Origin: Jaenimonas drosophilae
Lineage: Eukaryota; Euglenozoa; Kinetoplastea; Trypanosomatida; Trypanosomatidae
Length of the DNA: 64,000 nucleotides
Assembly: GCA_030849065.1 (NCBI GenBank)
Contig: JASAON010001602.1
Span: forward strand, 1-64,000
Direction: 5' to 3'
A model generated the notes under the pieces. That model was not told the origin of the DNA, made no database searches, and worked only from the letters and a program-made list of their open reading frames with translations. Every line of letters begins with the position of its first letter. Position 1 is the first letter of the stretch. Below, in pieces: positions 33,868-43,976 of the stretch. A program made the translations under genes and the position numbers.

Positions 33868-33988
33868 GCTCCCTACACAGATACAAATAAGTATTCGTGA
33901 CAACATCCAAAGGTGCAAGCCGTCTTCCTCATTCATCTTCTCGTACCTCTCTTCCCCTTCCACCTTCCTACCTAAGAGTGGGGGCAAC

Positions 33989-36900
33989 ATGACCTCCTCA
34001 CCACCATTTCTGCAGAGCCCAATGTTGTCTGCCCAGAGCCCACACCATGAATCATCATCCAATCCTCTTCTGCCCCCCTCACGTCGGGCATCTACGCAGC
34101 GACCCCGATCACTGAGCTTGCCGTTTGCCAACCCACTCACGCGGCGGCAGAGCCCGCCACACCCACACAGACCCACCGCGAGGCCATCACGATTGCCACA
34201 ACTCTCCGAGATGTTTCGTCACTCCACCAACGGCGTACGCAACCCGCTGACCTCACCCACCACCATGGGCCACAGCTACTTGATGGATTCCGTGGATTGC
34301 TCCTCTAAACATCTTCCCTTCCTTATTCGCATGCAGCGCCAGACACGGCGATGCCGACGTGCAGCAAAGGACCTCTTGCTACAGTTCTACGTTCAGTGGA
34401 GGCTTATGTTCCCCTTGATGCTCCTCGTATGCGGCATGATCAGCATGATGGTGCTTTTTCAGAAGGTGGATTGGTACCGAAGTGTACGGCGTCATTATCG
34501 CACCATTGATTTGGCCTTCATGGTCTCTACAACCGCCCTCCAGACCGCACCCATCTGCGCAGAAGTGGCCTACTCCTCCATGTCAGCCGGAGCAGCGGAA
34601 GGGGTCTTGGATGATCTCACTAATGAAATCATGAAGAAGTGGCCGGATGTGCGGGATGAGTACATGGTATACGTTCACGAGGCAAAGACCTACCTGAAGG
34701 CTGGAGAGTGCCAGCTCGCCATCCTCTCCCTTAACGCCCTCTTCTCCCACATCACCTCCACCCTCGATGGGGATTCCTCACTCCAGCACTCCAGCGACTT
34801 CGCCTACACGTGGGGCCTTGGCCTATCCAAGTTGCGCCGTGAGAACCTCGCACGTCTGACGGAGGACGCACCCGTAACCTCACGACGCGCACTGGAGGCG
34901 GCCAACGCCAACATGTTGTGCTCCCCCGTTGTGCAACAATTCGTTTCCCGCATGACGGATGCAGCCCTTGACATGAGTGCCTTTTCCTGTGATGAGGTGG
35001 TTGTGCAGACCTTGATGAACCACACACCGGTGCGGCTGCCCAACTTCTCCACGAAGGACATCGCCATCCACGAGGTGTTCCTCGCCACACACTGGGCGGA
35101 TGAAATGGGCAAGGCCTTTGATCCCTACTACCAACTCTCCACCTTCATCCTGCTTGGTGTGGCGATGTTGTTTGCCGCGGTGGGTACCTACACCCTCCTA
35201 CGCATCTCCTACATGGAGTCCCACTTTCATCGTACCTCCAACATCATTCAACGTGACTTCATCGTGGCACACGAACGCAAAGGTGTGCAGCTCCAGCCAG
35301 ACACCTTACGTATGCTGGACTACTACTGCTGGAAAGTGGGTAGCTTAGAGGCCCCCGACCTCGAGGAGCTCGCCAGGATCTTGGCAGACCCGGCCGGTTT
35401 GGCGCAACGGACCACTCTCCACGCCACCCTGCGACGGGATCCATCCATCTCGGTCCCTTTTCCTAATACCTCTGCTGGCACCTTTGGGCGTGAGATGAGC
35501 ATGGCGAGTAGTGCCGGCATGGCTCTGCTCTCCGCCACCGTGGATGCTGTGCCATCTCTTGAATCGCCCGCAAATGGAGGTGATGATCAGCTTCATCCCT
35601 TGATGCAGCAGGTCTCGGAGCGTCAGACACAGCTGCGTGCATGTGCGCGTGAGCTCTACGAGCTCGGCGGAGCCACCCAACTTCAGCTCTACATGCACCA
35701 CACCGCCCACCCCATTGCCCTTCTACGCCCCTTTGTGCCTGACCACATGATGGGTGTGGCTTCCTTCCAGCTGCCAGACATTGTTGGTCTGGGGCCCTCC
35801 GTGACGGCCAAACATGCGAGTTCGGTGCTGCAGGAGGGCCTTGTGGCCGGTCAGCCCGCTGCGCTCTTGTTTGTTTCATTTCGGCCCTTCAATCGTCCAG
35901 ATGCGGTGGGCACGGCGGCCCAGCTGTACATGCGTCGTGCAGATGAAGCAGCGGCAGAGTTCTATGACGAGGAAGAGGGCGGGTGCTGTTGTGGCGGTGG
36001 CGGTGGCACCACTGACAACAGCAACAACAACAAACGTACCAGCTTCACGCCTGCGGGTGAGGGGTCAGATGCAGCCACCACGGAGGTGGTCGCGGTCAGT
36101 GAGGATAGCGGGAGTAGTGCCGGCGGTGTGAAGGCCCTAAACATCTCTGCCTACGGGCGTTTGCATGGGCGGCTCATTGATGATGCACGATTGAAGTCTG
36201 CGCTGCGCATTGACCCAGACAAGAAGAATCCGCTGCTGCCACAACTCCCCAAAACCTCCACCAAGGCCACCACCGCGACGGAGGACCGCTCCACGGAGGC
36301 AGAAAAGAAGGATGAGGATGAGGTGCTGCACTACCCACTCTCTCCCCTCGCCGCGAGCCTGAATTTTGTCCTGGAGATGGTCTGGAAGTGGTGTGAGGTG
36401 TATGGCGGGGAGGTGGTGCAGATGAGTAGTGATGGCGTCTTGGTTCAGTACGCCATGGAGGCCAACGGGTGCAAGGTTGATTTCAAGGGTGTCTTGGCAG
36501 CCTCCTCCTCGCTACAAAGTGGTGAAGAGGTGCAAGACGAGAATGCGCACCACCACAAGACGGTGGACGTGACGGTGCATGGCAAGACGTACCAGCTCTG
36601 TGCGGAGGAACGTGCGGCACGTACGGCCCTCTCCATCCACGCCTCCCTCGAAGAATTCCTGGACTACAGCGAGAATCATCTTGTGCCACCCGAGTTGTTG
36701 CGCTGCCCGATGGTGGTGCTGTACGACGAAGGTTGTGTGGCTGGACGTCTTCGCTTTCACGTCTCGAAGCACTACTCACTCTTGTCGCGTCAGATTCCGT
36801 TGATGTTCCCACTGGAGCAGGTGTGGGAGGAGTACGGTGCCACGGTAATCATCACCCAAGCCGTGCAGAGCCGCCTGGAGGGTATGTGCCTCTCTCGCCC

Positions 36901-37531
36901 CATTCACTACGTGGATGTGGAGGACCTCAACTGCTACTACGTACCACGAAGTGGTGCCGAAACAGAACGCTTGCAGCGACGTTGTGCAGAAGAGGCCAAT
37001 GATTCTATATTCTGCGCGAGTGGCACCGTCTATGATCTTCATGGCATTCGTGATTTGGATGCTGCCTCGCAAGCCTATGACATCTTCGTGGATGAAGAGG
37101 CACGCACACGTGCTCGACGAGATCATTGGCATCTGGTCTGGGTGTCCTACCAAGATGTACTACAACGCACAGGACGGTCACAGCTGCGAAGGATGTGCAA
37201 AGCGGCCGAAGAAGAATCTCGACGCGATTCCTTCTCGAAGCCAGGTGGCAGTGGAAGTGCCAGTAGCAGCCGCCGGAGTAGTACTTCTGGCTCACCCAGA
37301 CACAGTGAGATGGATCTGGAGGAACGCAAGGCGGCCATCATCAATTCACGCTCCTTGTTGGCGGCGGCAGAGCAGTGCTATCGTGAGTTGTTGTCCTTCG
37401 AGGCGGTATACACCGTCAAGCCGACGGAGGCGTACAGCGTGGAGAAGGTGCGGGAGGAGTTGGTGATGCTGATGGAGGTATTGAAGAAGCCTGGTGAGAT
37501 TGGTGCCGAGGCGGCTGAACCAAGTACATAA
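33989..37531 (+). CDS. Receptor-like protein with degenerate class III cyclase domain (copy 1)
   Basis: 1180 residues from ATG 33989 (MTSS start, shared with the paralogue at 39724). Layout: disordered cytosolic N-terminus (~1-138), TM1 (~139-158), ~225-residue non-cytosolic domain, TM2 (~384-405), then a conserved juxtamembrane block (RDFIVAHERKGVQLQPDTLR) and a cyclase-like module. The module shows ALLFVSFRPF (strand 1), a ~150-residue low-complexity insert, YGGEVVQMSSDGVLVQY, and a later half (ARTALSIHASL ... YSLLSRQIPL ... GATVIITQAV) matching the class III adenylate/guanylate cyclase order, closest to the soluble-cyclase style. The first metal Asp (LFxDIxGF) is Ser630; the second is kept as Asp815. 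Cyclic nucleotide synthesis is therefore doubtful. Four ectodomain Cys are shared with copy 2. Confidence 0.75.
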   Translation: MTSSPPFLQSPMLSAQSPHHESSSNPLLPPSRRASTQRPRSLSLPFANPLTRRQSPPHPHRPTARPSRLPQLSEMFRHSTNGVRNPLTSPTTMGHSYLMDSVDCSSKHLPFLIRMQRQTRRCRRAAKDLLLQFYVQWRLMFPLMLLVCGMISMMVLFQKVDWYRSVRRHYRTIDLAFMVSTTALQTAPICAEVAYSSMSAGAAEGVLDDLTNEIMKKWPDVRDEYMVYVHEAKTYLKAGECQLAILSLNALFSHITSTLDGDSSLQHSSDFAYTWGLGLSKLRRENLARLTEDAPVTSRRALEAANANMLCSPVVQQFVSRMTDAALDMSAFSCDEVVVQTLMNHTPVRLPNFSTKDIAIHEVFLATHWADEMGKAFDPYYQLSTFILLGVAMLFAAVGTYTLLRISYMESHFHRTSNIIQRDFIVAHERKGVQLQPDTLRMLDYYCWKVGSLEAPDLEELARILADPAGLAQRTTLHATLRRDPSISVPFPNTSAGTFGREMSMASSAGMALLSATVDAVPSLESPANGGDDQLHPLMQQVSERQTQLRACARELYELGGATQLQLYMHHTAHPIALLRPFVPDHMMGVASFQLPDIVGLGPSVTAKHASSVLQEGLVAGQPAALLFVSFRPFNRPDAVGTAAQLYMRRADEAAAEFYDEEEGGCCCGGGGGTTDNSNNNKRTSFTPAGEGSDAATTEVVAVSEDSGSSAGGVKALNISAYGRLHGRLIDDARLKSALRIDPDKKNPLLPQLPKTSTKATTATEDRSTEAEKKDEDEVLHYPLSPLAASLNFVLEMVWKWCEVYGGEVVQMSSDGVLVQYAMEANGCKVDFKGVLAASSSLQSGEEVQDENAHHHKTVDVTVHGKTYQLCAEERAARTALSIHASLEEFLDYSENHLVPPELLRCPMVVLYDEGCVAGRLRFHVSKHYSLLSRQIPLMFPLEQVWEEYGATVIITQAVQSRLEGMCLSRPIHYVDVEDLNCYYVPRSGAETERLQRRCAEEANDSIFCASGTVYDLHGIRDLDAASQAYDIFVDEEARTRARRDHWHLVWVSYQDVLQRTGRSQLRRMCKAAEEESRRDSFSKPGGSGSASSSRRSSTSGSPRHSEMDLEERKAAIINSRSLLAAAEQCYRELLSFEAVYTVKPTEAYSVEKVREELVMLMEVLKKPGEIGAEAAEPST

Positions 37532-39043
37532 ACCCAACACCAACATTGGACGAACAACACTTCACGTATGTGCTGTGGGGGGCGGGTTGGACGCAACAAT
37601 TCCATCATGTGTCTGTGTCTGTGACTGTGCCCGTCGCTGCAGCACGTGTGTGTAAGACCACACGGTATCGAGACCCCCCGTATGCCTGCCTTGTTCTTGC
37701 TTTCGTGCGTACTACCACGTACATATACATATACAAATGATTGCCTTTTTGATATATTTTTGTTTTTTTTTTTCGCATGCGGATGGATTATTCTGCGTGG
37801 ATCGGTGGTGTGTGCTGCTTGAAATGAAATGATCTGCGTGAGAATGTTTTCATCTCTACTTGTGCCTTGTTTCTTGTAATGGACCCCCACATACGCACCC
37901 GAGAGAAGTGACGTGGTCGTGGACGTGTGTGTGTGGCCCAACCGTTGATGTATGTCTTAACGTTTTTGCTTGGGGGCATGAATTCTTCCCCACTCTATCT
38001 TTGACACCACAAGTCTTTTTTTTTTTTTCGTTGTAGTACTGCAGACGGACCGGGGTTGCGAGTGGCATGCACAGTGTGATGATGATCTCTAGCGTCCTCA
38101 CTCTCTTTCTCTTCGAGGTTATGACCATGCCCACAGCCACACGCTTCTGGATCTACGAGATAGATGCCAGCGTAGTGCTGATATGCCACAGCTTCTCTCT
38201 AATCTACTTACTTCTACTATATCTTTTTGGTGTGTGCTTGATGAAAATGGATGTTGTTGATGCTGTTGTTGCGTTGTCGTGCATCCATCAGCAACTTTTT
38301 TTTTTTTCGTAAAAGAAACACTGACAGCAAAGATGAAGAAAAGAAGGATGGTAGATGAAGAACGAAGACAGTTTTGTTTCCTCCTCGTTCTCCATCTCAC
38401 CATCTTCTTGTGTATGAGGTGGAGAAGGACCCTAACCTGGGGCCACACAACCACCTTCATGTGCCAACATCTTTTTGGCTAAACTCTCTTTTTCTTTGTT
38501 GTTATTGTTGTCAGTGTTGCGATATCTTTTTAAAAAATTCTGTATTGCTGTCCATGGCTTGATGATGTGCGTTGTTGCCCCAAAACACAATAATAGACGC
38601 ACCCCCACACACACACACCCAACTACTCTCCTCTTGCCATTTCAGTGTTCTGAAAATGAGGACCCATGAATGAACGCCGGGGGGAGTTGTGAAGGCTGCC
38701 AACATGAGCTGCACTTCATCTTGGTGTTGTTGTTGTGGGCTGTCTTTGGTTTTGGCACACATTGTGGGACCTCACCTCATCACCAACATTTCAGTTCTTT
38801 TCGTTTTGGAACCCCTTTTCTTTTGTGTAAACCGCATCTGAGTGTTGTTTTTGTTGTTGCTATCTATGCGTGTTTCTTGATGTATTTTTCTTCTCTTCTT
38901 CTTTGTTTTCGTCGTTGGCGATGTGTTTTATGTTTCGAACGAAAGGTTCTTTGCAACACGCGCGCTGACGTCTTCTCCCTCTGGCAACAGCGACGATGGA
39001 GAGCGATGATGGATGATGGAGATCACCACCACACCTACTATTG

Positions 39044-39097
39044 CTAGTACTAGTACTTGGTAGTATAAGAACTTCCACTAGTACTAGTACTAGTACT
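39044..39097. repeat. CTAGTA palindromic repeat cluster
   Basis: CTAGTACTAGTACT (39044-39057) and ACTAGTACTAGTACTAGTACT (39077-39097) are each self-complementary and complementary to one another across a 19-nt spacer. Confidence 0.8.
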
Positions 39098-39350
39098 ACC
39101 TATCTCTCCCTCCCCATGACAGTTTGGCTCCCCCTCTCTTCATTCGTTGTGCATTCATTCATTGCGCTTGGAGCGCGTTCCCTCTCCCCTATCTGCCTCA
39201 GAGATGATGATGATGATGATGATGTGATGTGCTGTGCTGTGCTTATGAATTCTCATGAGCATCAAAAAAAAATGAATGAATGCGTGTTGGTCGCGATGAC
39301 TGAGACAACTTACCATATGCTACTGTATAATGTGCGGCGAGGTGTTGTAC

Positions 39351-39379
39351 TTGTGTTCTTCTTCTTCTTCTTTCCTTAG
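39351..39379 (+). promoter_or_regulatory. Candidate trans-splice acceptor for cyclase-like gene 2
   Basis: A TTC-rich tract ending CTTTCCTTAG, with the AG at 39378-39379, gives a 344-nt leader. A later AG at 39632-39633 is an alternative (90 nt). Confidence 0.45.
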
Positions 39380-39723
39380 TGAGAAAGTTCGATCTAATCA
39401 CGGACTTTGTTAGGGTGTTCTCCGCCATCTTTGCTGTGACTCATTGGTGGCGGTTTTCATCTTGCTCCACGTCAAACATTGCAGTTGTGTTGTCGTTGTA
39501 CTTTTTCAGTTTCTTCTTCTCTTTTTCTTTTAATTGTGTTTGTGAGTCGGAGTACTGTTATTTTGGAGCGTGCCACCGTTTCGCTCCGAATCATCATCAT
39601 TCCGACTGCCTACCTCCGCCTTCACTCATACAGCTCAAGGAGCTCTCCACTCCCTGCTCGTGCGCCAGCTCTGCTGTGTAGCTCTACCATCAACCTCCAC
39701 GGTGTGCAACACAATATCTACGG

Positions 39724-42700
39724 ATGACGAGCTCCCTCGACGAAGGTCCCGCGACCAACCCCCTCACAGCGCGCAAGACCAGCGTCGTGGTGGAGCCTGT
39801 GCAAGCAGATCGCCCAAGCTCCAACCCGCTCTCTCGTGGCACAGTGGGTAGCACAGTGCCCGATGATGATGATGATGCGCATCACCGCGCCACTCCGGGC
39901 AATCCCCTCGGCCAGCCATCGCCAACCCCACGTTGCAACGACCGCTCCTACTCTGAGGCAGATTCAGCCGAGGTGCCTCTCTTCACACCCATGGAGAGGC
40001 TGCGACGTTTGCTCTTCATCTTCTTCGTCGAGTGGAAGCTCTTCTACGCCGCTCTCCTTGCCATTTGCCTCATCATTAGTGTGCTGCTGCTCTGTGAATG
40101 TACGTATGAGTACATCACCGCCAAGAACGCCAACGACCGAGTCACCTTGTCGCTCGAAACGGCTCGTGCCACCTACGACACGGCGGCCATGTGCATGCAA
40201 ACGCAGTCTGTGGCACCCGTTCCAGTTCCAGAGAGCCTTTCATCTCTCATGAGCGACATCAAGAAGCACCACAAGGATAAGAAGTCCGAGTACATCCCTC
40301 ACTTGGAGGAGGCCATAGCGTATTTGGAGGAAGGTAAGTGCCAGCTCGCCGTCATATCCGTGAATAACCTCTTCTCCATCATTTCGGGCTCCGTTGATAC
40401 GCAGAAGAGCATGCTCTTCATCAGCGACTTCATCTACGCCTTCAGCTCAGGTTGGACGCAGCTCGAGTCGCAAGGGTTGTTGCAAATGACGGAGAGCACC
40501 CCCGTGACCTCCTCACGCGCACTCACCGGCTCCAGCACGAATCTGCTGTGCTCTAAGCTCATTCTGAACTACTTGATGCAGAACCCGTCCATGGAGCCGT
40601 TGCACGGTGTGCTGACCTGCTCCAGTGAGATAACCAACACCGTGGTGAATTACACCCCCGTCGTGATACCACAAGGTCAGAGCATCAACTCCATGAGCCT
40701 CTTCACCTCTTTCCTTTCCTATGACTGGATGGGCACCACCACCTCCAACTTCAACGTTGGGCTCTATCTCCCACACTTCATTCTCAACGGGGCCACCATC
40801 ATCATTTGCCTCGTTGGCCTCTTTGTTGTGCTCTACGTCACCCAGTTACAGCTACGATTTGATAAGAAACAACTCGTCGTGGATCGTGATTTTCTCGTGG
40901 CACACGAACGCAAAGGTGTGCAGCTCCAGCCAGACACCTTACGTTTGCTGGACTACTACTGCTGGAAAGTGGGCAGCTTAGAGAGCCCAGACCTGGATGA
41001 GCTCAGTCAGCTACTCGTGGACCCTGACAGCATTGCGCACTTGGTGATTCAAAAGTACAACGCACAAGTGGCACAAGAGGCGGCACAGACGACGTCCGAT
41101 CCGTTTGCACGTGCCCTGACCTCACACAGCAACAAGGAAGATGATGTGGGGAGCATGGCGAGCAGCGCGGGTGGGGAACAGCGCATCGCCTCGCGCACAC
41201 AATCCAAGAATGATGAAATCACCGACGTACACCCGCTGCTTCTGCAGGTATCTCAACGCCAGAAAACCCTCCAGCACTACGCACGTGAGTTGGCCGAGCT
41301 ACGTGACGCCACCCAGCTTCAGCTCTACATGCACCACACCGCCCACCCCATTGCCCTTCTACGCCCCTTCGTGCCTGACCACATGATGGGTGTGGCCTCC
41401 TTCCAGCTGCCAGACATTGCTGGTCTTGGGCCCTCCGTGACGGCCAAACATGCGAGTTCGGTGCTGCAGGAGGGCCTTGTGGCCGGTCAGCCCGCTGCGC
41501 TCTTGTTTGTTTCATTTCGGCCCTTCAATCGTCCAGGTGCGGTGGGCACCGCGGCCCAGTTATACATGCGTCGTGCAGATGAAGCAGCGGCAGAGGCACT
41601 CGCCCTTGCTCGCCAACAGGGTGGTTGTTGTGGCGGGAAGGCGGAACAGTCTGTGGTGCCCAAGGGTGGTGCCCAACGCGAGGTGCTTCACGATGATAGT
41701 ACAGATGTGGTGGTGATGGCCGATGACCGCAGCTCCGTGAGCATGGAGCGGCTGGATATCACCGCCTACAACAACTTGTGTGGCCGTTTGGTGGATGATG
41801 CACGTTTGCAGTCAGCTCTATGTGCAGGAACCGGGCCCAACCCACTGCACACGAAGGGATCGAGGGAGGCCGCACACGTGGTCGTGGAGGATGCGGCAAA
41901 TGCGTTTGAACCCACCGACTACCCACTCTCTCCACTTGCTGCGGGGATTAACTTCTTGCTAGAGAGTGTGTGGCGATGGAGCTCAACATTTTGCGGAGAG
42001 GTGGTGCAGATGAGTAGTGATGGTGTCCTGATTAAGTTCCCCACAGATGGTTGTGGCAAGCTGGACCGAAACGGAGTGGCCGCGCGTTCTTCCATTCTTG
42101 GAACAGACCTGGATGAGGTGATGGATGTCGGGCCACAACATGGCAAGACGGTTGAAGTGACGGTGCATGGCAAGACGTACCAGCTCTGTGCGGAGGAACG
42201 TGCGGCACGTACGGCCCTCTCCATCCACACCGCCCTTGAACGCTTTCTAGATTATAGCGAGAATCATCTTGTGCCACCAGAGTTGTTGCGCTGCCCGATG
42301 GTGGTGTTGTACGACGAAGGTTGTGTGGCTGGACGTCTTCGCTTTCACGTCTCGAAGCACTACTCACTCTTGTCGCGTCAGATTCCGTTGATGTTCCCAC
42401 TGGAGCAGGTGTGGGAGGAGTACGGTGCCACGGTAATCATCACCCAAGCCGTGCAGAGCCGCCTGGAGGGTATGTGCCTCTCTCGTCCCATTCACTACGT
42501 GGATGTGGAGGACCTCAACTGCTACTACGTACCACGAAGTGGTGCCGAAACAGAACGCTTGCAGCGACGCTCCGCTGCTGCCGCCGCCAATGCCTCACCA
42601 CCGATTGAGGGAGAGGCAGCTCCAGACGCCGGACCAGTTTCACCCGTTGCCTATGAAAGCGATGATGTTGATGATGTTTCCGAGTTCCGCGCGAGCGGCA

Positions 42701-43236
42701 CCATCTTTGATCTTCAGGGCATTCGCGATTTGGATGCCACCTCGCAAGCCTATGGCATCTTCATGGATGAAGAGGCACGCACACGTGCTCGACGAGATCA
42801 TTGGCGGCTGATTTGGTCGCGCTATGAAGAGATGATGTCGCACAAGGAACACAAGGACCTCCGCCTCGCCTACACACGGCTGATGCTGATGGAGGCCCGC
42901 TCCATGGATGTGAATATTGAATCTGTATCCACGCAACAACAACAACAACAACAACAGGTTGGCGATGTATCCAAGAGTAGCTACGGTGCATCTGGTGGGG
43001 ATTCATTCAGTACAGGTATTGGTGGCAAGCCAACGCCACCCGCCGACATCATTGATATCACTCTCACGCCCGTGTTGCAGGATTGCTACCGAGAACTGCA
43101 ATCGTACCGCCACATTTATGGTGTTCCGGGTGGGGAGGCCTATTCCTTCAAGAAGGTGCTCGATGATGTGGTGGTGATGCTGACGGCATTGGGCGAGGAG
43201 TGCACCGCGCTTGACATGACGGACAACGGGGTGTAA
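39724..43236 (+). CDS. Receptor-like protein with degenerate class III cyclase domain (copy 2)
   Basis: 1170 residues, the tandem paralogue of the gene at 33989. Same order: disordered N-terminus, TM1 (~109-130), ~220-residue ectodomain, TM2 (~351-375), juxtamembrane block (RDFLVAHERKGVQLQPDTLR), cyclase-like module. The ectodomains are strongly diverged but share four Cys (in AAMCMQT, GKCQLAV, NLLCSK, LTCSSE), an SDFxY motif and a TPVTSxRAL motif, suggesting two disulphides and one fold. The metal Asp position is Ser597; Asp766 is retained in SSDG. The ~110 residues around ALLFVSFRPF and ~105 residues from ENHLVPPELL onward are nearly identical to copy 1, also at DNA level. The C-terminal extension has polyGln and a helical end similar to copy 1. 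Confidence 0.75.
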   Translation: MTSSLDEGPATNPLTARKTSVVVEPVQADRPSSNPLSRGTVGSTVPDDDDDAHHRATPGNPLGQPSPTPRCNDRSYSEADSAEVPLFTPMERLRRLLFIFFVEWKLFYAALLAICLIISVLLLCECTYEYITAKNANDRVTLSLETARATYDTAAMCMQTQSVAPVPVPESLSSLMSDIKKHHKDKKSEYIPHLEEAIAYLEEGKCQLAVISVNNLFSIISGSVDTQKSMLFISDFIYAFSSGWTQLESQGLLQMTESTPVTSSRALTGSSTNLLCSKLILNYLMQNPSMEPLHGVLTCSSEITNTVVNYTPVVIPQGQSINSMSLFTSFLSYDWMGTTTSNFNVGLYLPHFILNGATIIICLVGLFVVLYVTQLQLRFDKKQLVVDRDFLVAHERKGVQLQPDTLRLLDYYCWKVGSLESPDLDELSQLLVDPDSIAHLVIQKYNAQVAQEAAQTTSDPFARALTSHSNKEDDVGSMASSAGGEQRIASRTQSKNDEITDVHPLLLQVSQRQKTLQHYARELAELRDATQLQLYMHHTAHPIALLRPFVPDHMMGVASFQLPDIAGLGPSVTAKHASSVLQEGLVAGQPAALLFVSFRPFNRPGAVGTAAQLYMRRADEAAAEALALARQQGGCCGGKAEQSVVPKGGAQREVLHDDSTDVVVMADDRSSVSMERLDITAYNNLCGRLVDDARLQSALCAGTGPNPLHTKGSREAAHVVVEDAANAFEPTDYPLSPLAAGINFLLESVWRWSSTFCGEVVQMSSDGVLIKFPTDGCGKLDRNGVAARSSILGTDLDEVMDVGPQHGKTVEVTVHGKTYQLCAEERAARTALSIHTALERFLDYSENHLVPPELLRCPMVVLYDEGCVAGRLRFHVSKHYSLLSRQIPLMFPLEQVWEEYGATVIITQAVQSRLEGMCLSRPIHYVDVEDLNCYYVPRSGAETERLQRRSAAAAANASPPIEGEAAPDAGPVSPVAYESDDVDDVSEFRASGTIFDLQGIRDLDATSQAYGIFMDEEARTRARRDHWRLIWSRYEEMMSHKEHKDLRLAYTRLMLMEARSMDVNIESVSTQQQQQQQQVGDVSKSSYGASGGDSFSTGIGGKPTPPADIIDITLTPVLQDCYRELQSYRHIYGVPGGEAYSFKKVLDDVVVMLTALGEECTALDMTDNGV

Positions 43237-43906
43237 AAGAGATTTGCTGCACTCGTGGATGTTGCTGCGGTTATTGTTGTTGTTGTTGGATTTTTCTACG
43301 TCAGATGTTCCAGGTATCAGGTGTATGTGTGCCAGTGGAGAGTATGTAGCTCGCAAAGTTAGTGATTGGTTCTCTATATGCGCACTCGGTTATTCTCCCT
43401 TCCCCCTTTTCTGTCATTGCTGCTGCTGTGGTACTGCACGCTGTTGTTGTTGTTGTTGTGGTTGTTAGGGTTGGTGCGCACACCGCTGTCGTGCCCGATG
43501 TTGTGGCACCTTTCTCCTTTCAATCACAAAGTAAGAGAGTGCGTGGGTTTAGCTGCTCATGGTGATGTATCTACACACACACACACATTCGTAACATCTT
43601 GTCTGAGGACTTGATGCTTCTTGTTGTTTTCTCGTTTGCGTATTGTGTCTTGAATGTTGGTTGATTTGTTGGTGGTGTGGTGAAGCGAAATGGAGCTGGA
43701 GAGGAAAGGCATGGATGATTGGTGGCGTGTGCGGCACCCTCCTTCATCTTCACGTCGTGGCACAAATCATCTCCAGGTCTCCTGTTGCCCACACCCTTCG
43801 CTCTCCGTGGAGGAGCACATAAATTCCTTCACTTGATCATGTACGACGTGATGCGTGTGTTATGCGCCGACTTCCGTGCCACAAGGTTTGTGGGGGTAGT
43901 GGCGTA

Positions 43907-43935
43907 GTTGTGTGTGTGTGTGTGTCTGTTGTCAG

Positions 43936-43972
<37 letters not shown>

Positions 43973-43976
43973 CACA
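43907..43976. repeat. Facing (GT)n and (CA)n runs
   Basis: A GT run (43907-43925) is followed, after an 11-nt spacer, by a CA run (43936-43976), so the single strand can fold into a long hairpin. Confidence 0.85.

Larger units (their letters stand above)
33400..33988 (+). other. Intergenic region with duplicated splice-signal unit
   Basis: No gene. Dominated by the tandem repeat at 33521-33839, followed by the leader of the first cyclase-like gene. Confidence 0.65.
37532..39723 (+). other. Gene-free interval between cyclase-like paralogues
   Basis: No supported gene; an 81-residue hydrophobic frame at 38067 lacks any family likeness. Contains poly-T (37767-37774, 38017-38028, 38297-38307), a CTAGTA palindromic cluster (39044-39097), (GAT)n near 39204-39223 and TTC-rich splice signals at the 3' end. 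It is not recognisably duplicated from the region upstream of copy 1. Confidence 0.6.

Noticed and set aside
33803..33988. 62-residue N-terminal extension of cyclase-like gene 1
   Set aside because: It starts with TTG, includes the predicted splice acceptor, and the paralogue starts with MTSS at the position matching ATG 33989.
38067..38312. 81-residue hydrophobic open frame starting with ATG
   Set aside because: T-rich DNA naturally yields hydrophobic translations; no acceptor of quality, no family likeness.
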